Part shown: positions 4,022-6,671 of the stretch, in pieces
Layout: the number at the start of each line of letters is the position of its first letter
How positions within the stretch are numbered: the first letter of the stretch is position 1
NCBI GenBank assembly: GCA_030831885.1
Contig: JAURKF010000136.1
Span: 1-6,671, forward strand
Direction of reading: 5' to 3'
DNA length: 6,671 nucleotides
Origin: Flavobacteriales bacterium
GTDB taxonomy: Bacteria > Bacteroidota > Bacteroidia > Flavobacteriales > UA16
Notes under the pieces: generated by a model
Seen by the model: the letters and a program-made list of their open reading frames with translations, nothing else
Told to the model about the DNA's origin: nothing
The model's database searches: none
Position numbers and translations under genes: made by a program

Positions 4022-6671
4022 ATGACAAAGTTGACATCCCAACAAATTCGCCAGCAGTTTCTGGACTTTTTCAAATCGAAAGGACACGTTATCGTGCCTT
4101 CTGCCCCCATGGTCGTGAAGGGTGATCCTACACTCATGTTCATCAACAGCGGTATGGCGCCGTTCAAAAACTGGTTTTTGGGCAATGAGGCCATCAAATA
4201 CCCGCGTGTAGCTGACACACAAAAGTGCTTGCGGGTAAGCGGAAAGCACAACGATTTGGAAGAAGTGGGAGTCGACACGTACCACCACACGATGTTCGAA
4301 ATGCTCGGCAATTGGTCGTTTGGCGATTACTTCAAACAAGACGCTATTGCATGGGCGTGGGAGTTGCTTACGGATGTCTATAAAATCCCTACCGACCGCT
4401 TGTATGTGACCGTCTTTGAAGGCGATGCTTCCGAGAATTTAGAGTTCGACCAAGAAGCCTATGATATATGGAAAGATCGAATTGCTGAAGATCGCATTTT
4501 GCGCGGCAACAAGAAAGATAATTTCTGGGAGATGGGCGACACGGGGCCGTGTGGGCCGTGCTCTGAAATTCATATCGACATTCGATCGGATGAAGACCGA
4601 TTGAAAGTGGACGGGAAATCTTTGGTCAACAACGATCACCCGCAAGTAGTGGAAATCTGGAACAACGTATTCATGCAGTTCGAGCGTCGGGCCGATGGTT
4701 CTCTTGTACCGCTTGCTGCCAAACACGTCGATACAGGCATGGGCTTCGAACGTCTGTGTATGGCCTTGCAAGGCGTGCAGTCCAACTACGACACCGATGT
4801 GTTCACCCCGCTCATCTCTAAAGTGGAGGCATTAAGTGGTATGAAATACGAACGCTCGGCCGAGAAACGCGATGTAGCTATGCGTGTAATCGCAGACCAC
4901 GTCCGCGCTGTTTCGTTTGCAATCGCCGACGGACAGTTACCTTCTAGCGGGGGTGCGGGATATGTTATACGACGTATTCTTCGTCGCGCTATTCGCTATG
5001 GATACAGCTTCCTCGGATTTAAAGAGCCCTTTATTTGTCAGCTTGTACCTGTACTCGCCGACCAAATGGGTGATTTTTTTCCGGAAATTAAAAGTGGACA
5101 GTCGTTAGTGAGTAAAGTAATTCGCGAGGAAGAAGAGAGCTTTTTGCGGACGCTCGATAAGGGTATACAATTACTCGATGAGATTATCCGTAAAACAGCA
5201 GGCGATGTGATTGATGGCAAAGTTGTGTTTGAATTGTATGATACGTTCGGGTTCCCAGTCGATCTCACAGCCCTAATTGCAGGCGAAGGCAAGAAACGAA
5301 TCGACACTGTTGCATTCGAGGCAGAACTCCAAAAGCAGAAAGAACGAAGTCGTGCGGCAACAAAACTTGAAACTGAAGATTGGGTAATTCTTGCTGAAGG
5401 CGATTCAGAATTCATAGGGTATGATGAACTTGAATGTGAGACTCGCATTCTGAAGTATCGTAAAATTAAAGCGAAGGGAAAGGAGTCGTATCAACTCGTG
5501 TTGTCCAAAACACCTTTCTACGCTGAAAGTGGTGGACAAGTGGGCGATACGGGACGACTTATTTCAGCCAACGACTCCATCGTTATTACTGACACCCGCA
5601 AAGAAAATAACCTGGTTGTTCATTTCAGCGATGCATTGCCGGAAAAAGTAGAGGCAACCTTCTCGGCCAAAATAGAGAGCGAGCGAAGAGCCCACATTAC
5701 CGCTAATCACAGTGCAACACATTTGCTGCACGAAGCGTTGCGCGAGGTATTGGGCACGCACGTTGAGCAGAAAGGATCACTTGTTAGCCCCGAATATTTG
5801 CGCTTCGACTTTTCGCATTTTTCTAAAATGAATGATGAAGAAGTGGAGCGCGTGGAAGCATTAGTGAACGAGCGCATTCGAAAGAATTTTGCGTTGGAAG
5901 AAAACAGAGCGATGTCTATTGATGATGCGCGAAAAACCGGAGCAATGATGTTGTTTGGCGAGAAATACGGCGATGTGGTGCGTGTTATCAAGTTTGGAAA
6001 TAGCATCGAATTGTGCGGAGGAACGCACGTGGGCAGTACAGGTGAAATCGGTATGTTTCGCATTCAGAGCGAAGGTGCTGTTGCCGCAGGGGTTCGTCGT
6101 GTAGAAGCTATTTCCAGTGAAGGAGCTTTCAATTATATCAATGCCGAATTAGCTACACTGGAACAAATTCGTCAGCAATTGAAATCGAAAGATGTGTTGA
6201 AGTCGATTGTGGATTTGCAGAATCGCAACAACGAATTGCAAAAGCAAATTGAAAAATTCAATAAAGAAAAGGCAGCACAGGTAAAGCAACTCCTCAAGTC
6301 CAAAATTGTGAGCGTAGGCAATGTAGAATTCCTGGCAGAGCATGTTGATCTGGAAGCCGCAGAACTTAAGGATGTGGCCTTTCAATTGAAGGGCGAGCAT
6401 TCCAGATTGTTTGGCATGTTTGCTTCGCAATCAAATGGAAAAGCCACCATTACCTGCGTCATCTCAGAATCACTTGCATCAGAACGAGGCCTGAATGCCG
6501 GTACTATTATTCGTGAATTAGCCAAGGAAATCAATGGCGGAGGTGGTGGACAAGCGTTTTTCGCAACTGCAGGTGGTACAAATGCAGATGGATTAAAAGT
6601 AGTCCTTGAGAAAGCAAAGGAATACAAAATTGCGATTAAAAATTCAAATAATTTTGATGAAAATGAAAATA
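4022..6671 (+). CDS. alaS: Alanyl-tRNA synthetase (3' end beyond window)
   Basis: Charges tRNA-Ala with alanine in the cytoplasm and hydrolyses mischarged Ser/Gly-tRNA-Ala. ATG at 4022 gives [20 protein letters not shown], the standard N-terminus. From there 883 codons are open to the edge. The class II catalytic core has the motif 2 region [18 protein letters not shown] starting at Y87 and the motif 3 region [24 protein letters not shown] is also present. The editing domain carries both zinc-binding motifs, H563-x3-H567 (HSATH) and C665-x3-H669 (CGGTH), so editing should be intact. A coiled coil at about 720-765 and a C-Ala/DHHA1 domain with NGGGGGQ and ATAGG follow. After the usual end of the family (LEKAKEYKI) the frame continues with a polar tail, [10 protein letters not shown], and leaves the window without a stop. 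Motif 2 has Tyr where E. coli AlaRS has Arg (RHHT); I recall YHHT in other Bacteroidota and in eukaryotic enzymes. No Shine-Dalgarno site. Confidence 0.98.
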   Translation, partial: MTKLTSQQIRQQFLDFFKSKGHVIVPSAPMVVKGDPTLMFINSGMAPFKNWFLGNEAIKYPRVADTQKCLRVSGKHNDLEEVGVDTYHHTMFEMLGNWSFGDYFKQDAIAWAWELLTDVYKIPTDRLYVTVFEGDASENLEFDQEAYDIWKDRIAEDRILRGNKKDNFWEMGDTGPCGPCSEIHIDIRSDEDRLKVDGKSLVNNDHPQVVEIWNNVFMQFERRADGSLVPLAAKHVDTGMGFERLCMALQGVQSNYDTDVFTPLISKVEALSGMKYERSAEKRDVAMRVIADHVRAVSFAIADGQLPSSGGAGYVIRRILRRAIRYGYSFLGFKEPFICQLVPVLADQMGDFFPEIKSGQSLVSKVIREEEESFLRTLDKGIQLLDEIIRKTAGDVIDGKVVFELYDTFGFPVDLTALIAGEGKKRIDTVAFEAELQKQKERSRAATKLETEDWVILAEGDSEFIGYDELECETRILKYRKIKAKGKESYQLVLSKTPFYAESGGQVGDTGRLISANDSIVITDTRKENNLVVHFSDALPEKVEATFSAKIESERRAHITANHSATHLLHEALREVLGTHVEQKGSLVSPEYLRFDFSHFSKMNDEEVERVEALVNERIRKNFALEENRAMSIDDARKTGAMMLFGEKYGDVVRVIKFGNSIELCGGTHVGSTGEIGMFRIQSEGAVAAGVRRVEAISSEGAFNYINAELATLEQIRQQLKSKDVLKSIVDLQNRNNELQKQIEKFNKEKAAQVKQLLKSKIVSVGNVEFLAEHVDLEAAELKDVAFQLKGEHSRLFGMFASQSNGKATITCVISESLASERGLNAGTIIRELAKEINGGGGGQAFFATAGGTNADGLKVVLEKAKEYKIAIKNSNNFDENEN

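Noticed and set aside
3992..4339. Two overlapping minus-strand frames opposite the alaS 5' end
   Set aside because: They are antisense shadows of conserved AlaRS catalytic-core codons, with no start context or family features.
1..6671. CRISPR array, tRNA/rRNA genes, insertion sequence or prophage genes
   Set aside because: No regularly spaced direct repeats, no cloverleaf or rRNA sequence, and no transposase, integrase or phage coding frames were seen.

Overview
The window looks like chromosomal DNA from a member of the Bacteroidota. The evidence is a TonB-dependent receptor with a TonB box and plug domain, an alaS gene divergent from an M23 peptidase / MerR pair (an arrangement I know from this phylum), start codons with no Shine-Dalgarno sequence, and a TAnnTTTG-type -7 promoter element. 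All assignments come from reading the sequence and remembered family features; no database search was run.

Left part (1-1483, minus strand): a TonB-dependent outer-membrane receptor whose C-terminal part lies beyond the window's left edge. Directly upstream is a well-formed thiamine pyrophosphate (TPP) riboswitch (about 1389-1462). Between aptamer and start codon is a GC-rich hairpin followed by T7, and just before the aptamer is a TATTTTTG promoter element. This forms a promoter - aptamer - expression platform - transporter unit, so the receptor is most likely a thiamine (or thiamine-precursor) importer shut off when TPP is plentiful.

Middle (1484-1634): a non-coding stretch with two copies of a GC-rich palindrome (core GACGCGCTGCAGCGC) that together form a large imperfect inverted repeat, resembling a mobile or dispersed intergenic palindromic element.

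Centre (1635-3953, minus strand): a tight three-gene cluster transcribed in the order M23 peptidase, MerR-like regulator, rsgA, with gaps of 13 and 18 bases. It joins cell-wall remodelling, an orphan regulator and a 30S-subunit maturation GTPase. For the MerR and rsgA genes the longest reading frame begins at TTG, but internal ATG codons fit the families better and were chosen.

Right part (3954-6671, plus strand): alaS, divergent from the cluster, complete at the 5' end and running off the right edge in a polar, Asn/Glu-rich tail after the C-Ala domain.

Most of the window is housekeeping. The part most worth attention is the riboswitch-controlled receptor with its possible switching helix, and next to it the palindromic repeat pair. 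I found no wholly new multi-gene system.
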